Source of the DNA: Acidimicrobiales bacterium
Lineage (GTDB): Bacteria > Actinomycetota > Acidimicrobiia > Acidimicrobiales > DATDAH01
Length of the DNA: 64,000 bases
Direction: 5' to 3'
Assembly (NCBI GenBank): GCA_016794585.1
Contig: JAEUJM010000040.1
Span: 1 to 64,000 of the forward strand
The position numbers and the translations under genes are program-made. The notes below the pieces were generated by a model. The model searched no databases. It saw only the letters and a program-made list of their open reading frames with translations, and was not told where the DNA came from. Shown in pieces: positions 48,459 through 57,427 of the stretch; the stretch's first letter is position 1; each line of letters begins with the position of its first letter.

Positions 48459-50747
48459 TCAGGCCAGAGGGACGCGCAGGAAGGTGGGGGCGTCGCCGCC
48501 GCCGCCGCCCACGAGGAGCAGCTCCACCTCGTTGTCGCCCTCCTGGAACTGCTGGAAGTCGAGCAGGGCGCTGAAGGTCCAGTGGTCGCCTTCGGGCTCG
48601 AAGTCGCCGGCGACCCCGGCCACGGTGCCGTTCAACACGACGAGGGCGCTCTCGTACGGCTCGGCGCCGGCGCCCAACGCCAGGGTGCCGTTGATCACCA
48701 GCGGGACCGAGCCGCCCTCGGCGGCGAGGCCCTGGAAGCGCTCGGGGTGCTCGAGGCGCCAGCGGGCATCGGGGTCGACCAAGTCCACCGCCGAGACCGT
48801 CAGCTCGCTCACCGGGCGCCCGACGTACTCGCCGAGGCGACCGACCGCCGCCACGCCGCGCCAGCCGGGCTCGGGGAACCGCTCGTGGTTGCGCTCGACC
48901 ACCGCGAAGAGGCCGTCCAGCGAGCTCGACACGTCGTCGGGCCCGGACGCGTAGAACACGGGCTTGTCCGCCGGCGGCGGCTCGTCGCCGAAGAGGGAGC
49001 GGCCGTCGAACTCCCAGTCGGTGTCGATGCCGAGGACGTCGACGAGGGTCGGGAGCAGGTCGGTGTTCAAGACGTTGGTGTCGTCGACCTCGCCCTCGCG
49101 CTCGCCGGGCACCCGCACGAAGACCGGGATGCGGTAGATCTCGTCGACGATCTCGTCCGTGGGCGTGCGCTTGGGCTGGCCGGCGGTGAAGGAGATGCCG
49201 TGGTCGGCGGTGACCACCACCACGGCGTCGTCCCAGATCCCCTGCTCCTCGAGCCGGTCGATGAGCCCCCCGAGGAGGGTGTCGGCGTAGCCCACCTGGA
49301 GCAGGTGGCGCTGCTGGGCCTGGCGGATCAGGAACTCGTCGTTCCCCCAGTCGCCGTCGACCGACCCGGGAGGGCCGCCTTTGCCCCGGTAGGTCCGGCC
49401 GTCGGGCGTGGTGAGCCAGTTGAAGTGTGGGAACAGGCCGTCGTGCACGAAGTAGAGGCGGGACTCCGTCTCGGGGCCCACCCGCTCGCTCATGCGCCGG
49501 AGCAGCTCGCCGGTGCCGTGGGGCTGTGTGGCGGACATCTGCTGGTTGCGGGCCGTCATGAAGTCGTTGATGCCCGGTCGGGTGGTCGCGGTCGTGGCCG
49601 GTGGTGTGGTGGTGGCGGTGGGCCCACCGCCGTCGATGTCGTCCGGGTCCCCCGCGTCCTCGATGAACCCGCCCCAGGACTGGTCCACCCCGGGCAGGCC
49701 CTCTCGCAGGCTCGGGGGCAGCGTGGCGTGGCCGTACACGACGGAGGCGTCCTCGAGCGCCCGACCGAGGCCGGGCAGCCACCCCTCGGCCGATGCCTCC
49801 TCCACCCGCACGCACACCGTCGTCGGGCACAGCTGGGTGATCGTCTCGGTGACGTCCATGTCGTAGCTGCCGCCGAGCAGGGTGAACAGGTTGCGGGGGT
49901 AGTCGATCGACGTCGGGAGGGCTCCCGGCGCCGGCTCGAGGCCGCTCTCGATGGTCGGCACGCTGCCGGGCGTGTTGGGCGAGAGCGACGTGGCATTGCG
50001 GAACCACGTGGACTGGTCGGCGAGGCGGGCGAAGTTCGGGAACCGGGTGGCGTCGATCTGACCGTCCTCGCCCATCAACGAGGCGACCGGCAACTCGTCG
50101 AAGACCACCATCACGACCGGACGGGGGTCCTCGACCGCCACGCCGGTGGCCGCTTGCGCCTCGTCCTCCCACAGGAGGCGCGAGGTGCCCGAGGTGAGGA
50201 GGAAGAGCCCGAGGAACAGCACCGGCGCGAGGGCCAGGTACCGCAGCCCAAGGCGCATCGCCTTGCTGCGCTGCTCGGCCAGGAGGATGGCGCCCCCGAT
50301 GGCGAGCGACACGCCCACCACGGGCAGGTTGGAGGAGAAGTCGAACTGGCGGGCGACGGTGGCGCCGAAGGCGGTGCCGAGCACGCCGATGAGCACGGCG
50401 TGGACGACGGCGCCGACCCGGGGGCCGATGGCGTGGGCCACGAGCTCCAGGAGCACACCAAGCAGCGGGATGGCGAAGGCGATCGCCAGGCCGAACGCCA
50501 CCACCTGGCCCCGGGTGGCCTCGGCGGCGACGAAGAACTCGGGGTTCTTCCCGAACAGGTCGAGCAGCGGCTGGGCGACGGCCAGGCCGGAGAGGGCCAG
50601 CAGGGAGAGGGCGTCGTAGCCCAGCACCCGCCGCAGCTCGAGGCGGGCGGCGACGCGCCGCGTCCAGGGCACGCCGGCGCCCGCGCGTTCGGCCGGCACG
50701 CGATCGGCCACGTGGGCCGTCCCGGGTGCGGCCATGTCCGCCATCAC
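48459..50747 (-). CDS. membrane sulfatase-fold (LtaS-like) phosphotransferase or hydrolase, copy B
   Basis: A 762-aa protein: about five N-terminal membrane spans (to about residue 195) then an outer alkaline-phosphatase-superfamily domain. Metal-site blocks are VVMVVFDELPVASLM, LFPHFNWLTTPDG and VVVVTADHGISF. The nucleophile region reads SPNTPGSVPTIESG, with Thr where arylsulfatases need Cys or Ser, so formylglycine chemistry is excluded and a phospho-group transferase is more likely. A C-terminal beta-domain of about 170 residues follows. GTG 50747 overlaps the stop of its paralogue; ATG 50744 is the alternative. Confidence 0.82.
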   Translation of the reverse strand: MMADMAAPGTAHVADRVPAERAGAGVPWTRRVAARLELRRVLGYDALSLLALSGLAVAQPLLDLFGKNPEFFVAAEATRGQVVAFGLAIAFAIPLLGVLLELVAHAIGPRVGAVVHAVLIGVLGTAFGATVARQFDFSSNLPVVGVSLAIGGAILLAEQRSKAMRLGLRYLALAPVLFLGLFLLTSGTSRLLWEDEAQAATGVAVEDPRPVVMVVFDELPVASLMGEDGQIDATRFPNFARLADQSTWFRNATSLSPNTPGSVPTIESGLEPAPGALPTSIDYPRNLFTLLGGSYDMDVTETITQLCPTTVCVRVEEASAEGWLPGLGRALEDASVVYGHATLPPSLREGLPGVDQSWGGFIEDAGDPDDIDGGGPTATTTPPATTATTRPGINDFMTARNQQMSATQPHGTGELLRRMSERVGPETESRLYFVHDGLFPHFNWLTTPDGRTYRGKGGPPGSVDGDWGNDEFLIRQAQQRHLLQVGYADTLLGGLIDRLEEQGIWDDAVVVVTADHGISFTAGQPKRTPTDEIVDEIYRIPVFVRVPGEREGEVDDTNVLNTDLLPTLVDVLGIDTDWEFDGRSLFGDEPPPADKPVFYASGPDDVSSSLDGLFAVVERNHERFPEPGWRGVAAVGRLGEYVGRPVSELTVSAVDLVDPDARWRLEHPERFQGLAAEGGSVPLVINGTLALGAGAEPYESALVVLNGTVAGVAGDFEPEGDHWTFSALLDFQQFQEGDNEVELLLVGGGGGDAPTFLRVPLA

Positions 50748-53026
50748 GAAAGTGTTGCAGTCTCGAACTGCCGGGAGCCGGATCTCGTCGGCAAAAGCAG
50801 GACCACGTCATTGGCGCCGCGCTGCAGGATCTCCTCGGAGATGAGCGCATTGAAGGCGATGCGGCCGTCGTCGCCCTCGTGGAAGTCCCCGGCCACGCCG
50901 GCGACCCGGCCGTTGACGACGACGACGCCGCCGTCGGGAACGGCACCGCCGTCGGCCTCGAGTGAGCTGGCCAACAGCATGGGAGCGAGTCCGTCGGCGT
51001 CGGGCTGCCAGTCGGCGAGGCGCTCCTGCTGGTCGTTCGTCCAGGTCCGCCCGCTGCCGCCCCGCACGTCGAGGTCCTCGACGTCCTCGCCCACGAGGTC
51101 GGCGTACTCCCCTTGGCCGAACACACCGAGCCAGTCGTCACCGTTGGGGAGGTACTCGTGGTCGCGCTCGACCACCTCCATCACCCCGTCGAAGTCGACC
51201 GGCACCTCGTCGGGGCCGACGTCCCAGTAGGTCGGCTTCGAGTCCCGGTCGGGCCCGTCGCCGAGCAGCGACTGACCGTCGAACTCCCAGTCGGTGTCGA
51301 TGTCGAGGGCCTCGACGATGGTCGGCAGCACGTCGAGGTTCAGGGCGTTCACGTCGCTGATCTCGCCCTCGGTCTGTCCGGGGTACTTGATGAACAGCGG
51401 GATGTTGTAGATCTCGTGCACCGTGGCGGCGCGGGGGCTGCGGAAGTTCTCCCCGGGGGTGAAGGCCACGCCGTGGTCGGAGAGCACCACCACGAGAGCG
51501 TCCTCCCAGAGGCCCTGGGACTCCAGCTGTTCGATCATGTCGCCGACGATGCTGTCCATGTAGCCCACCTGGAGCAGGTGGCGGGCGAACCCCTGGCGGA
51601 CCAGGTAGTCGTTGTCGTCGGTCCAGATGCCGCCGTTCTCGAGGCCCGGCACGAAGCGGGCGTCGGACACCACGTACTGGTAGCCCTCGGGGCTGAGCAG
51701 CCAGGGGATGTGGGGGAACGTGGCGTGGGCGAAGTGGAGGCCCGGCCGCTCGCCGGGCACGATGCCGTCGATCATCTCGCTCATCAACCCGGCCTGGTAG
51801 CGCGGCGCCCAGCCCTGGGGCCCGAGGGCCTTCCACTTGTAGGACGGGTCGGTGCTCGGCGCCGAGCCGCTCTGGTCGGCGCCCCCGCTCGGGTCGAGGG
51901 CGGCGTTGGGGTCCTCGGCCTCGACGTTGGCGTCCTCGATGAAGCCGCCCCATGCCCGGTCCACCGCCGGCAGCCCCTCGCGGAGGAACGGCGGGAGCGT
52001 CGCCTGGAAGTACACGACGGAGGCGTCGAGGAGGGCCTGGCGGCTGCGCTGGTACTGGAATTTCTCCTGGCCGGCGCGGTTCACGCACACCGTGTCCGGG
52101 CAGACGCTGGTGACCGGCTCGGTGACGTGCTGCTCGTACTGGTCGCCGAGCAGGGTGAACAGCGTGCGGGGGTGGTCGGCGGACGTGGGCAGGGCGCCGA
52201 GCTCGGGGATCAGCCCGCTCAACATGGCCGGGATGCTGTCGGTGGTCTTGGGGGACACCGAGGTGGCGTTGCGGTACCAGGTGCCCTCGTCGGCGAGCCG
52301 GGCGAAGTTGGGGAAGCGCTCTGCGTTGATGGTCCCGTCCTCGGTCATCAACGAGGCGACGGGCAGCTCGTCCATCTGGAGGATGACGATCGGCGCGGGC
52401 TCACCGATGGTGACGCCCGTGGCCGCGACCGCCTCCTCCTCGGTGAGGAGCTTCGAGGTGGACGAGAACAACAGGAACGAGGCCAGGAACACCACGGGAG
52501 CGAAGGCCAGGTAGTGCAGGCCCAGCCGGACGCCCGCCACCCGCCGCTCGCCGTAGAGGATGAGACCGCCGGCGGCCAGGGCCGCGCCGATGCTGAGGAC
52601 GTCGTTCGAGACCCCGAGCTGACGGGCGAGGTAGAGCCCGAAGAACGCCCCGAGGCCGAACACGAGGGCGACGTGCACCGCCACACCGAGGCTCCGGTGG
52701 ATGGCGTAGGCCACCACCTCGACGGCGATCAGCACGAGGGGCACCCCGAGGGCCATCACCACGCCGAACGCGGCGACCTCGTACTTGCTGAGGGAGTTGG
52801 CGACGAAGAACTCGGGGTTCTTGCCGAACAGGTCGAGCACCGGCTGGGCCACCGCCAGGCCCCACAGGGCCAGCAGGACGAGGCCGTTGTGGCGGACGAT
52901 CTCGCGCAGGTTGAGGCGCCGGGCCACTCGGCGCCAGCGGGGCGCCTTCGCTTCGCCGACGTCAGCGTCGGGCGACGGGACCGACCCCAACGGGTCGGTG
53001 CCGCCCGGCTCAGCTGCGTCGGTCAC
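50744..53026 (-). CDS. membrane sulfatase-fold (LtaS-like) phosphotransferase or hydrolase, copy A
   Basis: A 760-aa tandem paralogue of the next gene; shared blocks include LDLFGKNPEFFVA, FDGxSLxGD and VAGVAGDF. It has an N-terminal membrane bundle, then IVILQMDELPVASLM, SPKTTDSIPAMLSGL with Thr at the nucleophile position, FAHATFPHIPWLL and VVVLSDHGVAF for the metal sites, and a C-terminal beta-domain. It probably modifies an exported glycan with a phospho-substituent outside the cell (inference from the LtaS/OpgB superfamily). It follows the methyltransferase gene by 9 bases; GTG start. Confidence 0.82.
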   Translation of the reverse strand: MTDAAEPGGTDPLGSVPSPDADVGEAKAPRWRRVARRLNLREIVRHNGLVLLALWGLAVAQPVLDLFGKNPEFFVANSLSKYEVAAFGVVMALGVPLVLIAVEVVAYAIHRSLGVAVHVALVFGLGAFFGLYLARQLGVSNDVLSIGAALAAGGLILYGERRVAGVRLGLHYLAFAPVVFLASFLLFSSTSKLLTEEEAVAATGVTIGEPAPIVILQMDELPVASLMTEDGTINAERFPNFARLADEGTWYRNATSVSPKTTDSIPAMLSGLIPELGALPTSADHPRTLFTLLGDQYEQHVTEPVTSVCPDTVCVNRAGQEKFQYQRSRQALLDASVVYFQATLPPFLREGLPAVDRAWGGFIEDANVEAEDPNAALDPSGGADQSGSAPSTDPSYKWKALGPQGWAPRYQAGLMSEMIDGIVPGERPGLHFAHATFPHIPWLLSPEGYQYVVSDARFVPGLENGGIWTDDNDYLVRQGFARHLLQVGYMDSIVGDMIEQLESQGLWEDALVVVLSDHGVAFTPGENFRSPRAATVHEIYNIPLFIKYPGQTEGEISDVNALNLDVLPTIVEALDIDTDWEFDGQSLLGDGPDRDSKPTYWDVGPDEVPVDFDGVMEVVERDHEYLPNGDDWLGVFGQGEYADLVGEDVEDLDVRGGSGRTWTNDQQERLADWQPDADGLAPMLLASSLEADGGAVPDGGVVVVNGRVAGVAGDFHEGDDGRIAFNALISEEILQRGANDVVLLLPTRSGSRQFETATLS

Positions 53027-53035
53027 GCCCGACGC

Positions 53036-54442
53036 TCAGCGGGGAGTGAGGTGGTACAGGATCCGGGTCCCCGACGGCAGCGTCGTCTGCTCGACGATGT
53101 CGAAGTGTTCGGCCAACGCACGTTCGAGGACCGTAGCCGTGTAATCGTCGTGCGTACCTTCACGCTTGTTCTTCAACAGGCGCTTGACCATCTGGTCGTC
53201 CGGCGTGGGGAACTCGAGGACGGCCTCGCTGCCGACGTCGGCAAGGAAGGCCACGAACTCGGGCAGCGGCACGTTGTTGGTGATGGCCAGGTGGTGGATC
53301 ACCGCGAGGCACAGCACGACGTCGGGCTTGACCCGGTCGGTGAAGGCCTTGCGCTCCTTGCCGCGCCACCCGAGGCCGGGCGACTGGCTGGAGAGGTCCA
53401 TGGTGAGGGGCAGGATGGTGGTGTTGCCCTCTTCGCGCAGCGCCCGGTAGAGCGTGTCGACCACGAGCGGGTCGGCGTCGACGGCGACGACGTAGTCCGA
53501 GTTCTTCGCCGCGAGGCGCGAGAAGTGGCCGTCGTTGGCACCGAGGTCCCACACGATCGAACGGTGGGTGCGGCCCACCACCTTGTCGACGAAGGCGGTC
53601 TTCCCGTCGAGGTCGGCATCGGTGTAGTGGCCGCGCTCGCTGTAGCCGGACCACGTTGACTCGGAGCGCTTCCACTTGAGGCCGCTGACCAGCTTGGTGA
53701 GCTTGTCCAGGTTGGCGGCGATGAGCTCCTTCTTGAAGCCCGCCTTGCCGAGGTCCTTCTTCACGTCCGAGTCGGTGTCGGAATAGCGGTTCTCGAACGC
53801 CGCCTGGAGGTAGACGTTGGTGAACACGCCCTTGCGGAACCGGTCCCGGAAGCCCATGACCGAACGCGCCTCGGTGGGCGTGATGCCGTCGATGGAGCCG
53901 CGCAGCCAGGGCTGGAAGGGGAGGTCCTTGTAGGCCTGGAACATCAGGGGGTACAGGAACAGCTCGCAGAACTGGCGGTAGCCGTACCAGGGCTCGCCGG
54001 CGCGCAGCTTCTCGAACGAGCCCACGTCGATGAAGGTGGGGCGGGCGCCGACGAACTGCACGTTGTAGGAGGTGGCGTCCTTGGTGATGACGTCTTCGTC
54101 GAGGGCCTGGCGGGTGAGCTGGAGCTGCAGCAGGGCCGCGTCGCGCAGCATCTCGAAGGTCCACTCGTACGGGTAGGACAGGAACGGGATGCGGTCGTGG
54201 CGCAGCGCCGCCTCCCAACGGCCGTCGTCACCGACGAGGGCGGCGACCTCGTCGTCGGGCACCCGCTCGGTGCCCACGATGCGGCCGTCGGCGAGGGCCT
54301 TGGCGAAGAACGTCGACGCGGCGGCGGCCTCGTAATCGGCGAGGGCGTCGCCCGACAGGGAGCGGATGACGGCGTCGTCGGAGACGAACACGCGGCTCAT
54401 CGGGTCGCGGAAGGACCCCGGATCTGCAGGAGGTGTGGTCAT
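53036..54442 (-). CDS. class I SAM-dependent methyltransferase
   Basis: A 468-aa protein. The N-terminal 280 residues are helical and charged, with no recognised domain (PYEWTFEMLRDAALLQLQL, FIDVGSFEKLRAGEPWYGY). The methyltransferase core then shows motif I VWDLGANDGHFSRLAA, motif II VVAVDADPLVVDTLYRAL and LCLAVIHHLAITN. The N-terminal part resembles a kinase/nodulation-type methyltransferase extension, but I cannot name it. It is the middle gene of a unit running from the YLDPGTGS microprotein to the two LtaS-like enzymes. The target is probably a sugar or glycan end (inference). Confidence 0.8.
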   Translation of the reverse strand: MTTPPADPGSFRDPMSRVFVSDDAVIRSLSGDALADYEAAAASTFFAKALADGRIVGTERVPDDEVAALVGDDGRWEAALRHDRIPFLSYPYEWTFEMLRDAALLQLQLTRQALDEDVITKDATSYNVQFVGARPTFIDVGSFEKLRAGEPWYGYRQFCELFLYPLMFQAYKDLPFQPWLRGSIDGITPTEARSVMGFRDRFRKGVFTNVYLQAAFENRYSDTDSDVKKDLGKAGFKKELIAANLDKLTKLVSGLKWKRSESTWSGYSERGHYTDADLDGKTAFVDKVVGRTHRSIVWDLGANDGHFSRLAAKNSDYVVAVDADPLVVDTLYRALREEGNTTILPLTMDLSSQSPGLGWRGKERKAFTDRVKPDVVLCLAVIHHLAITNNVPLPEFVAFLADVGSEAVLEFPTPDDQMVKRLLKNKREGTHDDYTATVLERALAEHFDIVEQTTLPSGTRILYHLTPR

Positions 54443-54488
54443 GTCTGGTTCGGTCGCCGGGCGAACGGCCCGGCGGGCCGGCGTGGGC

Positions 54489-54710
54489 CTAGTTGGCGGC
54501 CTCGGTGGGCGGCACCGTGGCGGGCTCGGCGTCGGCGGTGGGCTCGGCGTCGGCGCTGGTGTCGCCCTCGCCCTCGGTGAGCTCGTTGTCCTTCTTCCAG
54601 AACATCATCCGGCGGCCGAACATCTTGAAGAACACGGCGAGGCCGGCGAAACCGCCGACGATCACCTGGAGCACGATGCTGCCGGTGCCGGGATCGAGGT
54701 ACGCGAACAT
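54489..54710 (-). CDS. YLDPGTGS-motif membrane microprotein (73 aa)
   Basis: A 73-aa protein: MFAYLDPGTGSIVLQVIVGG forms the start, followed by a membrane segment (VIVGGFAGLAVFFKMFG), a short basic stretch RRMMFWKKDN and an acidic/Thr/Ala-rich tail. Small proteins with a Y-[LI]-D-P-G-T-G-S motif occur in many bacterial exopolysaccharide loci; their function is unknown. The ATG and the motif at residues 4-11 fix the start. It is the first gene of the methyltransferase/LtaS-like unit, with a TACGCT hexamer about 90 bases upstream. Confidence 0.8.
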   Translation of the reverse strand: MFAYLDPGTGSIVLQVIVGGFAGLAVFFKMFGRRMMFWKKDNELTEGEGDTSADAEPTADAEPATVPPTEAAN

Positions 54711-54798
54711 GGGTGGGTGACGCCTCCAGACGTGACGAGCCTGTGCGACGGGGTGGTGAACGGCGACGGGCCGAACGGTGTCGCACGGGCGAACCGCG

Positions 54799-54804
54799 AG
54801 CGTA
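54799..54804 (-). promoter_or_regulatory. putative -10 (TACGCT) for the microprotein operon
   Basis: The minus-strand TACGCT matches the hexamer used before DUF3499, pabB and mutB. Here it would leave a leader of roughly 80 bases, so support is weaker. Confidence 0.3.
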
Positions 54805-54880
54805 CCACCGGACACCTCCGGCGAGGAATCATGGGGGGCGGGCTTGACCCGACCCATCGCCAGCGAGTGGGGTGATCCCC

Positions 54881-55798
54881 ATGGCCTCTCGCACGACCTC
54901 ACTGCGCTCGACGCTCGGCCGGGTGAAGCGCAAGCTGACCGGCACGCCCACGGCGCCCGCTTCGCCGGTCGCGGCACCCGAGCCGCCCCTTTGGTCGGAG
55001 GCCCCGCCCTCGCCGTGGGCGCCCCGCTCGCCGGCCGAGGAGGCCGCCCCCGTCTGGTGCAACATCTGCCGCTGGACGGGCGACGCCTTCGCCGGCCGCT
55101 TCCACTCCGAGGCCGCCAACTGCCCGCAGTGCGGCAGCATCTCGCGGGACCGCTATCTCTTCCACTGCTACGTCGCCCGCACGCCCGAGTCGCTCGGCGC
55201 CCGGGTCCTCGAGACCAGCCCCCGCCTCGGCGAGGACTACCGCCGGGCCATGGCCGGGTGGTTCGACTACACGTGCAGCGACTACGACGAACGCGCCCAC
55301 CGGGGCGTCGTGCAGCTCGACCTCCAGGCCATCGACCGCCCGGACGAGAGCTTCGACGCCATCCTCACCCCCCACGTGCTCGAGCACGTGCCCGAGACGG
55401 CCAAGGCACTCGACGAGATCCACCGCGTGCTCGCCCCTGGGGGCCGCATGTACCTCCAGGTGCCCGTGCTCCAGGGAGTCACCGCTCCCCCGGTCGAGCC
55501 CGAGTTCCACGGCGACAACACCCCGGTCTTCTGGCGCTTCGGCTTCGACCTCACCGCCACCCTCCGCGAGCACGGCTTCACCTCGTCGCTGCTCGCCACC
55601 GACGGCTGGCTCTCGTACCTCGACAGCGGCGCGTCCGAGTGGCCCGAGGACACCTCGAAGGAGTTCGACGTCACCTCGATGACCGCCGGCGTGATCCGCG
55701 ACGACCTCGAGTCCGTCGCCGACGACGCCACCGCCCGGCGCCTCGGCCTCCTTCCCGCGTACATGTTCCTGACGTGGGAGTGCGTCAAGGGCAGCTGA
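54881..55798 (+). CDS. SAM-dependent methyltransferase with N-terminal zinc-ribbon-like motif
   Basis: A 305-aa protein. After a Pro-rich tail, VWCNICRWTGDAF and NCPQCGSISRDRY form a Cys4 zinc-ribbon-like pair near residues 60-90. The methyltransferase core has VLETSPRLGEDY, QLDLQAIDRPDESFDAIL, the motif THVLEHVPE-type PHVLEHVPETAKAL, and VLAPGGRMYLQVPV, matching Methyltransf_11. ATG 54881 is preferred over GTG 54872 because GGGGTG precedes it at suitable spacing. It is a single-gene unit, divergent from the microprotein and convergent with the GT4 gene. A glycan O-methyltransferase is likely but unproven. Confidence 0.82.
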   Translation: MASRTTSLRSTLGRVKRKLTGTPTAPASPVAAPEPPLWSEAPPSPWAPRSPAEEAAPVWCNICRWTGDAFAGRFHSEAANCPQCGSISRDRYLFHCYVARTPESLGARVLETSPRLGEDYRRAMAGWFDYTCSDYDERAHRGVVQLDLQAIDRPDESFDAILTPHVLEHVPETAKALDEIHRVLAPGGRMYLQVPVLQGVTAPPVEPEFHGDNTPVFWRFGFDLTATLREHGFTSSLLATDGWLSYLDSGASEWPEDTSKEFDVTSMTAGVIRDDLESVADDATARRLGLLPAYMFLTWECVKGS

Positions 55799-55804
55799 GA
55801 GGCG

Positions 55805-57427
55805 TCAGCCGCCGCCCACCACCCGGTCGACGACGACGCCGAAGGTCTCGGTGAAGGCGTCGACCGAGAAGTCCCGGGCCCGGGCCTCGGCACCCTCGGA
55901 CAGCCTCGCCCGCAGCTCGTCGTCGCCCACGACGGCCTCGGTGCGCTCGACGAGCTCGTCGAGGGTGGCGAAGTGGAAGCCCGACACACCCGGCTGGACG
56001 ATCTCGATCTGGCCGGCGAGGCCGATCACCACGGGCACGGCGCCGGCAGACATCGCCTCCACCGTGGCGATGCCGAAGTGCTCGAGGCGGTCGGGGTCGC
56101 GCTCGGGGTCCTCCCCCAGCCCGGTGGCCTGCCAGTAGATCGAGGCCTTGGCGTACAGGGCGCGGAGCTCGTCGCCCGGGGCGTCGACGTGCAGCTCGAT
56201 GGGCAGGCCCTCGGCGGCCGCCTGCACCTGCTCGAGGTAGGGCCGGTCGACGGCGGAACAGCCGCCCACGAGGTGCAGCGTCCAGCCCTCGAGGCCCCGG
56301 TCGACGAGGCGACGGAAGGCCTCGACCATCTCCAGCTGCTTCTTGGAGTGGCCCGCCTCGGCGGCGAAGAAGCGCCCGACGGCCAGGATGACGTTCTCCT
56401 TGTCGCCACGAGCCTGCATCGTCACGGGCGGGTAGACCACGGTGCTGTCGGTGCCCCAGTAGCGCTGCACCCAGCGGCGGGTGAACTCGGAGTTGGACAC
56501 CACCGCGTCGTAGCTGGCGATGAAGTCGGTCGACGGCGGCTCGCGGTGCAGCAGCGGGAGCCACGCGCCCAGCTGGGCGCCGATCTTGGCCTTGAGACCC
56601 CGTCCGGTGGAGATGGCGGCGAGGGCCACGCCCAGGCTGCGGACGTCGGGGCCTCCCAGCACCTCGGCGGGGACGAAGGGGTTGGCCACCCGGACGGTGA
56701 CCTTCACCGGCGCCTGCGTCGGGCTCGCCGGGAGCTCGAAGTCGAGGTTGGTCTTGCGGCGGCGTTCCAAGGCCGTGGCCCCGGGGTCGAGGGTGAGCTG
56801 GGCGATCTCGCTGCCGTCGACGTCCACCGCGATCTCGGCCGGGTCGAGCCCGGCCGGGCGACGCCGGCAGAACACCAGCCGCAGTGGGGTGGGACGGTCG
56901 GCGTGGGGCTCGACGTAGAACGAAGCGTCCTCCGACGCCCAGAAGTAGCGGGGGCGGCGACCCTCGGGTGGGTAGAAGCCCTCGCCGAAGCCGGTGTTGA
57001 CCGAGCTCGACCGCACGATGCCCCCCAGCGCGCCGATGACCGCTTTCTGGGCCGAGCTGAGGTCCTTCGAGACCTCAGCGGGGAAGTGCACGATGTAGAT
57101 GCTGTGGCGGGACCGCACGGCCTCGTGGCTCATGAACGAGACGTTGACGACCAGGTCGTACTCGTGGCTGGCCCAGCGCAGGGCACCGAGGTGCTCGGCG
57201 ATGACCCGGTTGGTGACCCCGGTCAGGTCCAGGTCGAGGCGGTCGGCGAGGGCGTCGATGTCGAAGTCCTCGGGGCCGAGGAGCACGACGTCGTTGTCCG
57301 CGGCCAGCACCTGGGCCACGAGGCCGCCGTACTTCTCCGCCCCACCTCCGGTGCTCCAGTACTTGTTGTAGACCGCGACGGTCCGCCGACGCTCCGTGGG
57401 GCCGTTCTGCCCGCCCGCCGTGCTCAC
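55805..57427 (-). CDS. GT4 glycosyltransferase with inserted beta-rich domain
   Basis: A 540-aa GT-B protein. It opens TVAVYNKYWSTGGGAEKYGG; the donor half has VILAVGRFFAAEAGHSKKQL, LHLVGGCSAVDRPYLEQV and HFGIATVEAMSAGAVPVV (the E-x7-E region). Between the halves, about residues 165-305 are extra: a beta-rich block with DVDGSEIAQLTLDPGA and NPFVPAEVLGGPDVRSLGV. The FVP/DVRxLGV motif recurs in the neighbouring GT2 insert, suggesting a shared accessory domain. The GTG overlaps the stop of the GT2 gene (GTGA). Confidence 0.82.
   Translation of the reverse strand: MSTAGGQNGPTERRRTVAVYNKYWSTGGGAEKYGGLVAQVLAADNDVVLLGPEDFDIDALADRLDLDLTGVTNRVIAEHLGALRWASHEYDLVVNVSFMSHEAVRSRHSIYIVHFPAEVSKDLSSAQKAVIGALGGIVRSSSVNTGFGEGFYPPEGRRPRYFWASEDASFYVEPHADRPTPLRLVFCRRRPAGLDPAEIAVDVDGSEIAQLTLDPGATALERRRKTNLDFELPASPTQAPVKVTVRVANPFVPAEVLGGPDVRSLGVALAAISTGRGLKAKIGAQLGAWLPLLHREPPSTDFIASYDAVVSNSEFTRRWVQRYWGTDSTVVYPPVTMQARGDKENVILAVGRFFAAEAGHSKKQLEMVEAFRRLVDRGLEGWTLHLVGGCSAVDRPYLEQVQAAAEGLPIELHVDAPGDELRALYAKASIYWQATGLGEDPERDPDRLEHFGIATVEAMSAGAVPVVIGLAGQIEIVQPGVSGFHFATLDELVERTEAVVGDDELRARLSEGAEARARDFSVDAFTETFGVVVDRVVGGG

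Noticed and set aside
48105-51230. Open frame of over 1000 codons antisense to the LtaS-like genes
   Set aside because: Composition typical of a reverse-strand shadow; the opposite strand shows membrane spans and metal-site motifs.
48459-53026. Annotation as arylsulfatases removing sulfate from the glycan
   Set aside because: The Cys/Ser required for formylglycine is Thr in both proteins, so the phosphotransferase reading is preferred.
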